Shown here piece after piece: positions 9,301-18,783 of a DNA stretch of 64,000 nucleotides (its first letter is position 1; every line of letters begins with the position of its first letter). Position numbers and translations under genes: made by a program. The notes beneath the pieces are model-generated. The model searched no databases. It worked only from the letters and a program-made list of their open reading frames with translations, and was not told the DNA's origin. Source of the stretch: Lachnospiraceae bacterium (lineage in GTDB: Bacteria; Bacillota; Clostridia; Lachnospirales; Lachnospiraceae); contig JAFLTE010000002.1 in the NCBI GenBank assembly GCA_022510565.1, positions 62,001-126,000 on the forward strand, written 5' to 3'.

Positions 9301-9675
9301 TTACCTATGGTTAATCATTTCCTTGATTGCTGCGATTTCTTCCCGCCGCAGTGGTCTTGCCTGTATCAGCGCGGAAATTAACTCATCCGCTTTGCCACTG
9401 CACCAGAAGTCCACATAGTCGCTGGTCAACTGCCCCTTATACTCCTCCAACGGAATTAGAATCTTATAGAAGAATACACGGCCTTGGCGGTAGTGTCTCA
9501 AATATCCTTTTCTTACAAGACGAGCTAAGAAGGTAGATACCGTCTGCGGTTTCCAATTCTTATGGTACTTATCGTTGACTCTCTGCATAATCTCCATAAG
9601 ACTGAGCTCATCAGCGGCATCCCATACAGTTTTCATCACCAACTGCTCACAATCTGTTAAGTTTTCAAGTGTCAT
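9301..9675 (-). CDS. BlaI/MecI-type winged-helix repressor
   Basis: LTDCEQLVMKTVWDAADELSLMEIMQRVNDKYHKNWKPQTVSTFLARLVRKGYLRHYRQGRVFFYKILI. Confidence 0.85.
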   Translation of the reverse strand: MTLENLTDCEQLVMKTVWDAADELSLMEIMQRVNDKYHKNWKPQTVSTFLARLVRKGYLRHYRQGRVFFYKILIPLEEYKGQLTSDYVDFWCSGKADELISALIQARPLRREEIAAIKEMINHR

Positions 9676-12287
9676 AATCTGCCTCCATTTCTCGCTGTCT
9701 CTATAAAATCAAACAACGTTGGCATCTCCATCTCATCCTCTGCTGCCTGCAGGTACCCGACACCGTCACGGAAGTAATCTGCGTTCAATTCGACTCCATA
9801 ACCTTGCCTGTTCATCTTTACTGCTGTCATCGGTACCGTCATAAGCCCTCCGAACGGGTCAAACACCACATCATTCTCATTGGAATATCTGTTGATGATC
9901 CGCTCCACAATATCGATCTGCAAAGGACAGACATGCATCTGCTGTCTCCTGCGGCTCTGGTTGGTATTTAGGGTCCGCATACGGTTAATGTCGTCCCATA
10001 CCTCCAGGTCATTCCAACTGCCCGGCGCCACAACCATGAATGTGGCGGGAAGTTTGCCGTTTTCATCCAGCTTCTTTGCAAGTTCTACGTGTTCGCGATA
10101 GTTATAGACATTTTCACGGCTGTACTGTCTGTATACCCGCTGAAGGTTATCCACGGAAATGCTTTCCAATTCATCCTTTGCAATCAGCCTATCTCCGGAG
10201 CTGCGCCAGTATCCATGCGCATCAATCTGCCACTGTGCCCTTGTATAATCTTCTTTACTCTTAACTACCGGTTCATCCGCATATGCCGTTGAACGGTCCG
10301 TTGGTAACTTTCTAAAAAGGAGTATGTATTCCGGGCATCCGACACCCATCTTGGAGCCGTCCTTGCACTGCTCAGTCCATCCTAAACGGTAAGTCTGGTT
10401 GTTTTCCCGCACAACATCCGTTACCACGGTAATCATCCCAAAATACTGGAATCCGTGCTTCATATAGTGACTGATGCACAGCGCGTGAAACGGTTCCACT
10501 GTAGGCATTCCTGTTCCCGTGGTGTTGCCAAATAGCACTCTGTCCTTTACATGAATTGCTGCCACTCTTCCCGGCTTTAAAATACGCAGAAGCTCCGGCG
10601 TAAGGAAATCCATCTGTTCAAAAAACCTCTCTGTATTCTGGTTATGCCCGAAATCATTATAATTGGCCGAGTATTCATAGTGGTTTCCGAATGGTATTGA
10701 TGTATGGATTAAATCAATGCTACTGTCTTTCATTCTCTTCGTTTCTTCCACGCAATCATCGTTTACGGCCGTGTATCTGTTTCCTTCAATCTTCACTGTT
10801 TCCACTCCCATCTTCCTTTGCAGTGCATATTGCTTTCCTGCGCCGGACAAACCGTATTTCTTGACTATCTCAATCATCTTTGCAACCATATGGTTATGTT
10901 TTTTCCATTTTTCCAGCAACACCTCTTTAATCTGCCTTTCATCTTCCCGATAGATGATATCAATGACTACCGGCTTTTCCTGCAAGAACCGATAACACCG
11001 ATGGATCGCCTGAATGAAATCATTAAACTCAAAATCTATCCCAAGGAATATCTCCCTATGGCAGTGCTTTTGAAAGTTACAGCCTGATCCGGATAATGAT
11101 TTCTTGGTGGCAAATAGCCTTGTCCTTCCCTCGGAGAAATCAATCACCCTCTTTTCTCTTATGTCATAATCCATAGAGCCGTATATATCCACAGTCTCAA
11201 GCAGCGCCTTTTTGATGGCGTGGCGTTCTGCTTCAAGGTCATGCCATAAAAGGAAGTGGTCTTCCGGGGAAGCATCTACCAACTCTTTCATCTTCTGCAC
11301 CCGCGCATCGATGCTTTCGCGTTTGACTTCTGCCGCTTCTTTTAATCCTGCTGCCGCATTGGTAAAAAGGGATATCTGGCCGTCTTTATCTTTTGATTCC
11401 CCGTATGATACGGGAAGCTCGTGCCAGCGTACCTCAAGCGGCGGCAACACATACCCATCATCCGAATAATCAGGAGATATGTCAGAGGGCTTTGTGATAA
11501 ACAATGCCCAACTGCTCACCCATAGCCAGAATTCATCTTCCATGTTCGGGTAGAGGGTCAGGTTATTTGCCTTTGTACTGTCCCGCTGGAAGAACCGTGT
11601 CAGTGCCTGCCCCGTGTCCATTACTTCCAAGTATCCGGCATAATGAATCAGCTCTTTGTACTTGTTCGGTGACGGTGTCGCCGTGGCAACCAGCTTATAA
11701 GGAACACCCTTGAACTTATCAAGGAAAGTCTGATAGGTCTTGCTGCCGAATGACCGCAAAACACTGGCCTCGTCAAGGCTTGTTGCGGAAAAGTATGTAG
11801 GGTCAATGTCGCCGTCACGTACACGCTCATAGTTTGTAAGCAATATCGTACCTGCTGCTGCCTCTACTTCCTGCATGTTGCGCACATATGTCGGAGTCTC
11901 ATAGCCTAATATTTCCACTGCATCCCGCGTAAACTCCTGTTTTACGCCTAAGGGAAGCACAATCAGCGCTTTACCGCCGGCATATTTGACTGCCTGATAG
12001 CAGAACTCCAATTCCTGTATTGTCTTCCCAAGTCCGAAAGACTCAAACAGTGCTCTTCTGCCGCCTTTCAGCGCCCATGCCACCGCATCGCGCTGGTGTG
12101 GCTTTAATGCCATATTTAGTTTTGAAGGTTCAATCTCGAAACCGCTGTCTTTAGCAATCTCAATCTTTGTTTTTAAGAAATCTAAGTATTCCATTACCTG
12201 AAAGAAGCTGTATACACTTTCGCCGGCCGGGCTGTTGCTCCTTTCTGATTGATGATAGTATTCAAACGTTATGTGTCCCTTTGTCAC
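9672..12287 (-). CDS. SF2 helicase - DNA N4/N6 methyltransferase fusion
   Basis: 871 aa; N-term LKPHQRDAVAWALKGGRRALFESFGLGKTIQ, SLDEAS, VATATPSPN; C-term DLIHTSIPFGNHYEYS and VFDPFGGLMTVPMTAVKMNRQGYGVELNADYF. Confidence 0.85.
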   Translation of the reverse strand: MTKGHITFEYYHQSERSNSPAGESVYSFFQVMEYLDFLKTKIEIAKDSGFEIEPSKLNMALKPHQRDAVAWALKGGRRALFESFGLGKTIQELEFCYQAVKYAGGKALIVLPLGVKQEFTRDAVEILGYETPTYVRNMQEVEAAAGTILLTNYERVRDGDIDPTYFSATSLDEASVLRSFGSKTYQTFLDKFKGVPYKLVATATPSPNKYKELIHYAGYLEVMDTGQALTRFFQRDSTKANNLTLYPNMEDEFWLWVSSWALFITKPSDISPDYSDDGYVLPPLEVRWHELPVSYGESKDKDGQISLFTNAAAGLKEAAEVKRESIDARVQKMKELVDASPEDHFLLWHDLEAERHAIKKALLETVDIYGSMDYDIREKRVIDFSEGRTRLFATKKSLSGSGCNFQKHCHREIFLGIDFEFNDFIQAIHRCYRFLQEKPVVIDIIYREDERQIKEVLLEKWKKHNHMVAKMIEIVKKYGLSGAGKQYALQRKMGVETVKIEGNRYTAVNDDCVEETKRMKDSSIDLIHTSIPFGNHYEYSANYNDFGHNQNTERFFEQMDFLTPELLRILKPGRVAAIHVKDRVLFGNTTGTGMPTVEPFHALCISHYMKHGFQYFGMITVVTDVVRENNQTYRLGWTEQCKDGSKMGVGCPEYILLFRKLPTDRSTAYADEPVVKSKEDYTRAQWQIDAHGYWRSSGDRLIAKDELESISVDNLQRVYRQYSRENVYNYREHVELAKKLDENGKLPATFMVVAPGSWNDLEVWDDINRMRTLNTNQSRRRQQMHVCPLQIDIVERIINRYSNENDVVFDPFGGLMTVPMTAVKMNRQGYGVELNADYFRDGVGYLQAAEDEMEMPTLFDFIETARNGGRL

Positions 12288-13927
12288 ACAATTTTTACTT
12301 GCGGCTCACTGTAATCAATTATCATACCGGGTGCCCGAACACCTACTTTTAAGTATGGGCAGTTAGCTTCTACCAGTTTCTGAGTTATAATAGGGACTAC
12401 ACTATTACCTATTCTCTTAACCCTTTCGCTGATAGGATATGTACGCCATTTATAATCACGGTCGATGATGTAATCTTTGGGAAATCCCTGTGCCAGTTTC
12501 AACTCCTCTGCCGTCAGCATCCGCAGGAAGATATCCAAAATCACATATTCATTCGCTATGACTGTAATCAAGGCGAATCTGTCCTTAGTAACAATCGTGT
12601 GTAACGGGCCATTTACTGTCTGCCCCGTACCCTGTCCGTAATATTCAATGATGAACTCAGATACCCAGGTACATTTCTTAGCCACTTCCTCAGATACTCC
12701 CGCCTTCAGCAGTTCTTCCAGTTTTATGGTGAGCACTGATACCTGACCAAAGTGTCCGGGGCTTGTTGTAATGGTGTGAATAGGCTCAGACAAACTCTGT
12801 CCGGTACAGGTCGTGTAAAACTTCGTAAGGAACGCCATTACCGCTCCGTAACGATTGCTGGTGTCTATGGTTCTTACCGGCTCCTTAACGGATTGTCCTC
12901 TAACTTCCCTGTCAGACTGTTCGGAATGGTACTGAATCAATATTGGCGCTACAACGCAATGCTCATTCTTTGTGACTATCGTGCTGAGGGGCTCGTCCAT
13001 GCCCCTATTTCTGTCTTTTGTAAACCCTGTCTGTCCTATCTGCATGATGTATGGAGTTGCCAGCCTGTTGTGGTCAACCGTCGTAATCGTATGCAGCGGT
13101 TCATGTATGCTCTGCCCTCTAAAGCAGTCGCCACCATGATTGACCTGCACTATAAAAGGTTCAGGATTCTCAAACACGAACTTCTGCAACCCTCTGGCAA
13201 TTCGCCTCATAGTATTGTCTGCAAGCGGTTTGTTCCTGCCAAATATGGACTTTCCCAAATCAGAGAAATCCAACACCGTACTCACAGGCACCCACTTCTC
13301 AAATCCATCGGTACCACCCTTGTTGTGTGTCTGCTTTGGCCAGACAATCGGCTTTCCGTCTCTCCTGAAGATTGCATACCAGCGTTTTCGCGTAGTCGGT
13401 GCGCCATAATCAGCTGCTACAAGCTCCCTGCTGTCAAAATCATATCCAAGACTCTTCATCGCTGTAATGAATCTCTGATACTCCTCTCCTTTTCGCTCTT
13501 TTATTGGAAAACCCTGCTCATCCAATGGTCCCCACTGCTGAATCTCTTCCACATTTTCCATGATGATGACATCCGGAAGTATTGTCTTGGCGTGCTTATA
13601 AACCGCCCATGGCAGTATTCTTAATCCGGAATTTCTCGGTTTTCCGCCTTTTGCCTTGCTGTGGCTCGTACAATCAGGGCTTGCCCACATCAGTGCTACG
13701 CGTCTGCCGTCAACATATTTCTGCAAATCTACTTCGAAAATGTCCTCTGTCAGATGCAGAGTATTGGGATGATTCGTTTTATGCATCAAGATGGCTGAAT
13801 GGTCGTGATTGATTGCTATATCTACCGGTCTGCCCAGAGCCATTTCGATTCCAACGCTGGCACCACCGCCGCCGGCGAAACAGTCAATTATCAAATCTCT
13901 GTCTTTAAATAGAGCTTCTTTACCCAT
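12284..13927 (-). CDS. DNA (cytosine-5) methyltransferase
   Basis: DLIIDCFAGGGGASVGIEMA, MWASPDCTSHSKAKGG, IIMENVEEI, AADYGAPTTRKRWYAI, LTAEELKLAQGFPKDYI, RIGNSVVPII. Confidence 0.95.
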   Translation of the reverse strand: MGKEALFKDRDLIIDCFAGGGGASVGIEMALGRPVDIAINHDHSAILMHKTNHPNTLHLTEDIFEVDLQKYVDGRRVALMWASPDCTSHSKAKGGKPRNSGLRILPWAVYKHAKTILPDVIIMENVEEIQQWGPLDEQGFPIKERKGEEYQRFITAMKSLGYDFDSRELVAADYGAPTTRKRWYAIFRRDGKPIVWPKQTHNKGGTDGFEKWVPVSTVLDFSDLGKSIFGRNKPLADNTMRRIARGLQKFVFENPEPFIVQVNHGGDCFRGQSIHEPLHTITTVDHNRLATPYIMQIGQTGFTKDRNRGMDEPLSTIVTKNEHCVVAPILIQYHSEQSDREVRGQSVKEPVRTIDTSNRYGAVMAFLTKFYTTCTGQSLSEPIHTITTSPGHFGQVSVLTIKLEELLKAGVSEEVAKKCTWVSEFIIEYYGQGTGQTVNGPLHTIVTKDRFALITVIANEYVILDIFLRMLTAEELKLAQGFPKDYIIDRDYKWRTYPISERVKRIGNSVVPIITQKLVEANCPYLKVGVRAPGMIIDYSEPQVKIV

Positions 13928-14303
13928 TTTCCTTTACCTCTCGACTTCTAAAATCATATTTCGTATACACTAGCTTCTCCTTATCCCAGTCGGAATAAAT
14001 GGATTTCAGGTATGCCTCAAACATCTCAAGCATTTCCTGCCTTAAACCTTTATTCCCGTTATCCAACAGGTCATGGTGGTACCGACATCCCACAGCACCG
14101 TTTTTTTCTATTCCGAGACCCATTTGCGATTTCGGGACGAAATGCATGATATCCTTTATCTCGAGAAGCATTCCCGACGTGCATTCCATGTGATAGCCCC
14201 TTACACAGAAGATGCATTCGCCGTGGTCTCTCGCATATATCCTTTTCTTGGTTTTGGTGTCAAACTGGAGTTTTCTTGTGTATTTATGCGGTTTCTTCGC
14301 CAT
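13920..14303 (-). CDS. HNH-like nuclease-domain phage protein
   Basis: KKRIYARDHGECIFCVRGYHM...DIMHFVPKSQMGLGIEKNGAVGCRYHHDLLDNGNKG. Confidence 0.65.
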   Translation of the reverse strand: MAKKPHKYTRKLQFDTKTKKRIYARDHGECIFCVRGYHMECTSGMLLEIKDIMHFVPKSQMGLGIEKNGAVGCRYHHDLLDNGNKGLRQEMLEMFEAYLKSIYSDWDKEKLVYTKYDFRSREVKENG

Positions 14304-14308
14304 ACCGA

Positions 14309-14710
14309 TTACGCCTCCAGACTGGTCTTTTTGCTGACGCTCTGCTCCACCTTGACATTACCTTTGCCTGTCAATGTCACTTTGCCCTTAATACCATGCC
14401 CAGTATCAATCGTTATGCCCGCAATAAGGCTTCTGACTACCGGACTGACCGCCTGCCTTAAAAGGTCTGCTGTTTCAGGATAATTTTCGCGAAACAGTTT
14501 CTCGATATTATCCTTTGCTTTTTCTTCTGATGTGTGCCGTTTCTTTTCCATCTTTGCTCCGGCGCAACTACACATTCCCGTAGCCCAATCATTTAACTGT
14601 TCTTCCGAACACTGTCCCGTTGTTTCCAGGTGATGAACCTGTCCGCAATACTTGCAGGTGCCATAACTCGTTTCCGTTCCTTCTAACTTCTCCCTAGTTT
14701 CACTCATCAT
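14309..14710 (-). CDS. Zinc-ribbon phage protein
   Basis: TCKYCGQVHHLET...CSCAGAK. Confidence 0.55.
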   Translation of the reverse strand: MMSETREKLEGTETSYGTCKYCGQVHHLETTGQCSEEQLNDWATGMCSCAGAKMEKKRHTSEEKAKDNIEKLFRENYPETADLLRQAVSPVVRSLIAGITIDTGHGIKGKVTLTGKGNVKVEQSVSKKTSLEA

Positions 14711-14903
14711 ATTCTCCTTTCTGTTGTTCAGTCTCCATCACCGGCTCCAGATGCATTGTCTGCGGATTCAAACTCATGTCGACCAATGTCAGATGTTTCA
14801 CTGCTTGTACTGCCGTTGACTGCTGCCACCGCTTGTTTATTCGAATTGCATGACATCCAAATTTATCAAACATATCCTTTCTCCTTCCTGTCATGTGTTC
14901 CAT
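14700..14903 (-). CDS. Small hypothetical phage protein
   Basis: 67-aa ORF overlapping both neighbours. Confidence 0.4.
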   Translation of the reverse strand: MEHMTGRRKDMFDKFGCHAIRINKRWQQSTAVQAVKHLTLVDMSLNPQTMHLEPVMETEQQKGEYDE

Positions 14904-15385
14904 TCCGGTACCGGCACGTCTGTAAAAGTGCCCTCTTCCGGAGGTTCGTGTTCCAGTTCCATTTCTTTCTTAATCCTGCCCTGCATACACTGTCTGTAGG
15001 TATGCTCCGCATCCTTCCATTCGGTCACGTGCTTTTCCAGCAGGTCGGCACACTTATTCCACGCCTCCGCGTCTTTTACCATCCTGCCCTTGGCATTGAC
15101 CCACCCGTCTTTCCGCCACTGCCAGAGCCAGTGATTCTGCATGGTCCTCAAAACGTGTCCGCATTCAGTAAATACTATGACGCAACAGGTTTTCGTCAGT
15201 ATGGAAAAAGCCTTTTCAACCAGCCTCAAAGCCAGCTCATTTTCCGTGGTCCTGTCTGCATACAGGATGCCGCCCCTTGTAACCGGCCTGCCTGCCTTGG
15301 ACAGATATTCCACCATCCATGCACCTGCTGCCTGCTTCTTGGCCGGACCTCTGAATGATGTCTCTATGTATATGTTCACGTTCAT
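14891..15385 (-). CDS. RNase HI-fold-like phage protein
   Basis: VNIYIETSFRGPAKKQAAGAWMVEYL...RTTENELALRLVEKAFSIL...CCVIVFTECGHVLRTMQNHWLWQWRKDGWVNAKGRMVKDAEAWNKCADLL follows RNase HI layout with substituted acidic residues. Confidence 0.55.
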   Translation of the reverse strand: MNVNIYIETSFRGPAKKQAAGAWMVEYLSKAGRPVTRGGILYADRTTENELALRLVEKAFSILTKTCCVIVFTECGHVLRTMQNHWLWQWRKDGWVNAKGRMVKDAEAWNKCADLLEKHVTEWKDAEHTYRQCMQGRIKKEMELEHEPPEEGTFTDVPVPEWNT

Positions 15386-16152
15386 CCGTCGTCACCTTCT
15401 TTCCCTCTCTTCCCGGTATTTATCAGCCTGCGGATGGTATAGTGCTGTACCGGATACCCTGTCACCGGGTTCATGCCGTTCCAGATGCTGTCCTTGACCA
15501 CGTACCATCCCCTTGGTGCCACAGGCGGATTCCGCCACTTCCTGCGCCGGATCAGTTCCCGGTGTGGCTGCGGCACGGCCAGGTTTCGGCTTCTGGAATA
15601 AGTACACCACCCACACTCTTCCTTGGTCTCCGCTTTGACGATGTACTCTGCCAGTTTCTCATACTCCCCGTCCTCATACAGTGAGGAGAAGAACTGTCCA
15701 CCGTGGGCCCACAGCTTTTTTACCAGCTCCACGGTGCAGACTCCGTCCCAGTTGATGTCCTCTATAATCAGGTGGTGATGGAGCACCTGACCTTTTTTGC
15801 CACGCTCCGTCACCGCGATCCACCTAAACGGTATCCCCGCCTTTTTATAAATGTCCCTCAACTTATCAAGGAACTTCCTGCGGTGTATCTTTGCCTCCTC
15901 ATAGGTCTCCGGCCGTTCTCCCTTCCCGTACTTCAGGATCAGGTGCCAGTCTCCTTCGTGGAAATTGGCCAGTATGATCCGCTGCACCTTTCTCCATCGG
16001 TTCGTTTCGTTCTGCCTCTGTATATCCGCCGGCGTTCTCTTCTGCTTTTTAGACCTCTCCTTCCCCGGTGCTCCATAATTACCCGGATAGTACTTCTCTA
16101 TTTGCCGTATGACACCCATGTCATATGTAACTTGCCTGTAAATGAATATCAT
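15382..16152 (-). CDS. HUH-family replication initiator (rolling-circle Rep-like) of the tailed prophage
   Basis: WHLILKYG ... GQVLHHHLIIEDI (HUH motif) ... KLAEYIVKAETKEE. Confidence 0.7.
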   Translation of the reverse strand: MIFIYRQVTYDMGVIRQIEKYYPGNYGAPGKERSKKQKRTPADIQRQNETNRWRKVQRIILANFHEGDWHLILKYGKGERPETYEEAKIHRRKFLDKLRDIYKKAGIPFRWIAVTERGKKGQVLHHHLIIEDINWDGVCTVELVKKLWAHGGQFFSSLYEDGEYEKLAEYIVKAETKEECGWCTYSRSRNLAVPQPHRELIRRRKWRNPPVAPRGWYVVKDSIWNGMNPVTGYPVQHYTIRRLINTGKRGKEGDDG

Positions 16153-16329
16153 CCCCTAACTTTAATATCTTTATTGGCTGTGAAAAACCGCAAAAATCCT
16201 TGATTTTTCTTGACTTTTGCGGTCCCGGATGATATCATATTTATAGTTGAATATGTCTCATCCGAGATGTTGGAACTGCCCCGTTGCCGCGGGGCTTTTT
16301 CATGCCCTTCTTTTTCACTGTCTGCCCTC

Positions 16330-16692
16330 CTAATATGTCCTGACGTTCCGCACTTCGCCGTCACTATCAATAAATTCATCAACGCCGCCCGGTGCTGCAG
16401 GTCTCAGGTGAAGCTCATCGTAGGTCATATTTTGCCGGATGCACTCATAAGATGCCTTTTCCACCATTGCCTCTGGGAAAAGCCCGTCTTTCAATTCTTC
16501 CCTGTCGTCCTTGTATGTCCTGTTTCCAAAAAGCTCTATCATATCCGCATCCGGAAGTTCCATGAACACTGCTACCGTCCGTGCCCGGAAGTATGTAAAC
16601 TTCGCCGCCGCCCAGTCCTGCTTCCTGCAAAGCTGCGTAAACCGCTCTGCATACTCGTACAGTTTATTTCTTGCCTGCCTTTCGTTCAGCAC
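16330..16692 (-). CDS. Hypothetical phage protein
   Basis: 120-aa ORF in early operon. Confidence 0.5.
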   Translation of the reverse strand: MLNERQARNKLYEYAERFTQLCRKQDWAAAKFTYFRARTVAVFMELPDADMIELFGNRTYKDDREELKDGLFPEAMVEKASYECIRQNMTYDELHLRPAAPGGVDEFIDSDGEVRNVRTY

Positions 16693-16725
16693 CGCTATCC
16701 CTCCGCATCTTCCCGGACGTGTACC

Positions 16726-16947
16726 TCAGGGCTTGTCCACAGAACTGCTGCCGCCAGAATCAGTGCCGTCGTCCTCTTCATCTTCATCCGTCTCATCTCC
16801 TTCTTTTCGTTTGGCTATGTCCATGCCCACTATGCCGCCTATATGTATGACCGCTGCGGCTATGGTACCCACCATGCTTCCTGTCTCTATCCCGCCGGCG
16901 ACTCCTGCTGCCCCGATCAGAATTGCTATAAATGATGTGTATGCCAT
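16726..16947 (-). CDS. Small membrane protein with acidic tail
   Basis: FIAILIGAAGVAGGIETGSMVGTIAAAVIHIGGIVGMDIAKRKEGDETDEDEEDDG. Confidence 0.5.
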   Translation of the reverse strand: MAYTSFIAILIGAAGVAGGIETGSMVGTIAAAVIHIGGIVGMDIAKRKEGDETDEDEEDDGTDSGGSSSVDKP

Positions 16948-16970
16948 ATGCTTGTCCTCTCCGGAACCGC

Positions 16971-17117
16971 CTAAGCGGTTTCCTCCTTTACTTTAGGCGT
17001 GACAGTGACACTGACTACCTCCATGCCAAGCTGGTCAGCATACAGCCTGAGTAACTGTCTCTTCATGTAATCTACTCTTTCCGGAGTAACTTCCATATCA
17101 AATTCTTTATTATCCAT
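16971..17117 (-). CDS. Small phage protein (48 aa)
   Basis: MDNKEFDMEVTPERVDYMKRQLLRLYADQLGMEVVSVTVTPKVKEETA, RBS GGAGGTGAG upstream; below ORF-track cutoff. Confidence 0.55.
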   Translation of the reverse strand: MDNKEFDMEVTPERVDYMKRQLLRLYADQLGMEVVSVTVTPKVKEETA

Positions 17118-17239
17118 ATGCTCACCTCCGTTAAATCTTATGAATTACTGGTTGTACATCTTGCTTTTTAATTCTCCTATCCTTATAATTCAGTTACAGG
17201 CTCCCGCCAGAGCCGAGTACGAAAGAAAGGAGCTGAATA

Positions 17240-17593
17240 ATGGAAACTTTAAAAAAATATCTATCATTTTGCTATAGTTACATACCTTTAATTGACGACC
17301 TTAAGGATTATAAACTTTGTATAGTCACTCCAGCTGGTGTCATTACTGGTAGCCCTATTGCAAAAGATGATTCCGATGAATCAGTTAAATCTCTTGTCAC
17401 TTTATCTTCTGAATATGTAGAAGAATACAGAAAAGAAAATTCATTGGATCCATCAAAGCCACTTGATGGAAATGACGGATTCTTCATGTTAAAAAACGCT
17501 ACTCTTCGTTCCGGTGGAGCGACCTATAACTTCAATTTCTTGAACGTGTTCTTTGACCAAATTATTGCAATCACTGTTGGAAAAATGGATTGA
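17240..17593 (+). CDS. Hypothetical protein
   Basis: 117-aa ORF with RBS GAAAGGAGC. Confidence 0.5.
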   Translation: METLKKYLSFCYSYIPLIDDLKDYKLCIVTPAGVITGSPIAKDDSDESVKSLVTLSSEYVEEYRKENSLDPSKPLDGNDGFFMLKNATLRSGGATYNFNFLNVFFDQIIAITVGKMD

Positions 17594-17709
17594 TTGCGTG
17601 TGCTCCGAGCTATTCCTTATGGCTTGGAGCTCTTTATGTATTTCTGATAACTTTCCATAAATCTTCTTGAGCATTTCGTTCATCTCCTTTCCGAATCATG
17701 TAATCAAAT

Positions 17710-17919
17710 TTAATTTGATTTTTGTGGTAAAAAAATATTATCTAAAGGAATTCTATATAATTCGCTTAGTTCCCTGCTTTGCGACATTTTGGGTTCTGAT
17801 TTACCTTTCTCCCAACTAACAATCGTCTGCTTTCCTACTTTCAAAGCTTTAGCTACATCTTCTTGTGTTAATCCAGCGTTGACTCTTGCTGCCGCTAAGC
17901 TGATTTGTAATGTTCCCAA
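17710..17919 (-). CDS. XRE-family (Cro-like) transcriptional regulator
   Basis: ARVNAGLTQEDVAKALKVGKQTIVSWEKGKSEPKMSQSRELSELYRIPLDNIF. Confidence 0.9.
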   Translation of the reverse strand: MGTLQISLAAARVNAGLTQEDVAKALKVGKQTIVSWEKGKSEPKMSQSRELSELYRIPLDNIFLPQKSN

Positions 17920-18059
17920 ACCACATCACCTCCGTTTCTAAAACCGATAATAAATCAAATTAAATTTGATGTCAATACTAAAATCAAATTTTTTTTGACT
18001 TTTTGATTGAAATTTGTAAAATAATATTGTATTATACTTACACAATCACTTGAAGGGCG

Positions 18060-18707
18060 GTGAATACTGTGACCGAAGATGAACAAAAAAAAGTTTTTGC
18101 ACGTAATTTAAATCGATACGTAGATATGTCACATAAAACTCAAAGAGAAATAGCCCAAGCTATAGATGTTTCTCCCCAGACATTTAATACCTGGTGTCAA
18201 GGAATAGCTATTCCCCGTATGGGAAAAGTTCAGCGTCTTGCAGACTACTTTAATATTGGCAAGTCAGATTTAATTGATGATAAACCAATAAATCATTCAG
18301 GGAACGCTGCTAAGGGTATTAAAATCAATGTCCTCGGCCGTGTAGCTGCCGGAATACCTATTGAGGCTATTGAAAATATTATTGATACAGAAGAAATATC
18401 AGAAGAATTGGCACGAACCGGCAAATTTTTCGGTTTACGCATTCAGGGTGATAGTATGGAGCCGGATATCCATAATGGGGATATTGTAATTGTACGTCAG
18501 CAGGATGATGCGGAATCTGACGAAATCGTAATTGCTCTAGTGAACGGCAATGATGGGGTATGCAAGCGACTGAAGAAATACGAAAGCAGCATTGCCCTTG
18601 TATCTACCAATGCAAATTATGAACCAATGTATTTTACCAATAAGGAAATTTCAGAAAAACCTGTTAGAATTATTGGGAAGGTTGTTGAACTTAGGAGAAA
18701 ATTCTAA
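18060..18707 (+). CDS. CI/LexA-like phage repressor with S24 peptidase domain
   Basis: HTH (QREIAQAIDVSPQTFNTWCQGIAIPRMGKVQRLADYFNI) plus GLRIQGDSMEPDIHNGDIVIVRQQDDAESDEIVIALVNG. Confidence 0.92.
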   Translation: MNTVTEDEQKKVFARNLNRYVDMSHKTQREIAQAIDVSPQTFNTWCQGIAIPRMGKVQRLADYFNIGKSDLIDDKPINHSGNAAKGIKINVLGRVAAGIPIEAIENIIDTEEISEELARTGKFFGLRIQGDSMEPDIHNGDIVIVRQQDDAESDEIVIALVNGNDGVCKRLKKYESSIALVSTNANYEPMYFTNKEISEKPVRIIGKVVELRRKF

Positions 18708-18783
18708 AATCCGTATACAACTACACATTTCATATGTTATGCTAATTTCATAAAGTTGAAATATTTGTTGAAGGGATGATAGT

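Noticed and set aside
12752-13624. 290-aa + strand ORF
   Set aside because: Antisense to the cytosine methyltransferase with conserved motifs; no domain, no RBS context; shadow ORF.
17489-17683. 64-aa minus-strand ORF overlapping 17240-17593
   Set aside because: Overlaps the better supported + strand ORF; only the N-terminal part looks plausible, so not called.
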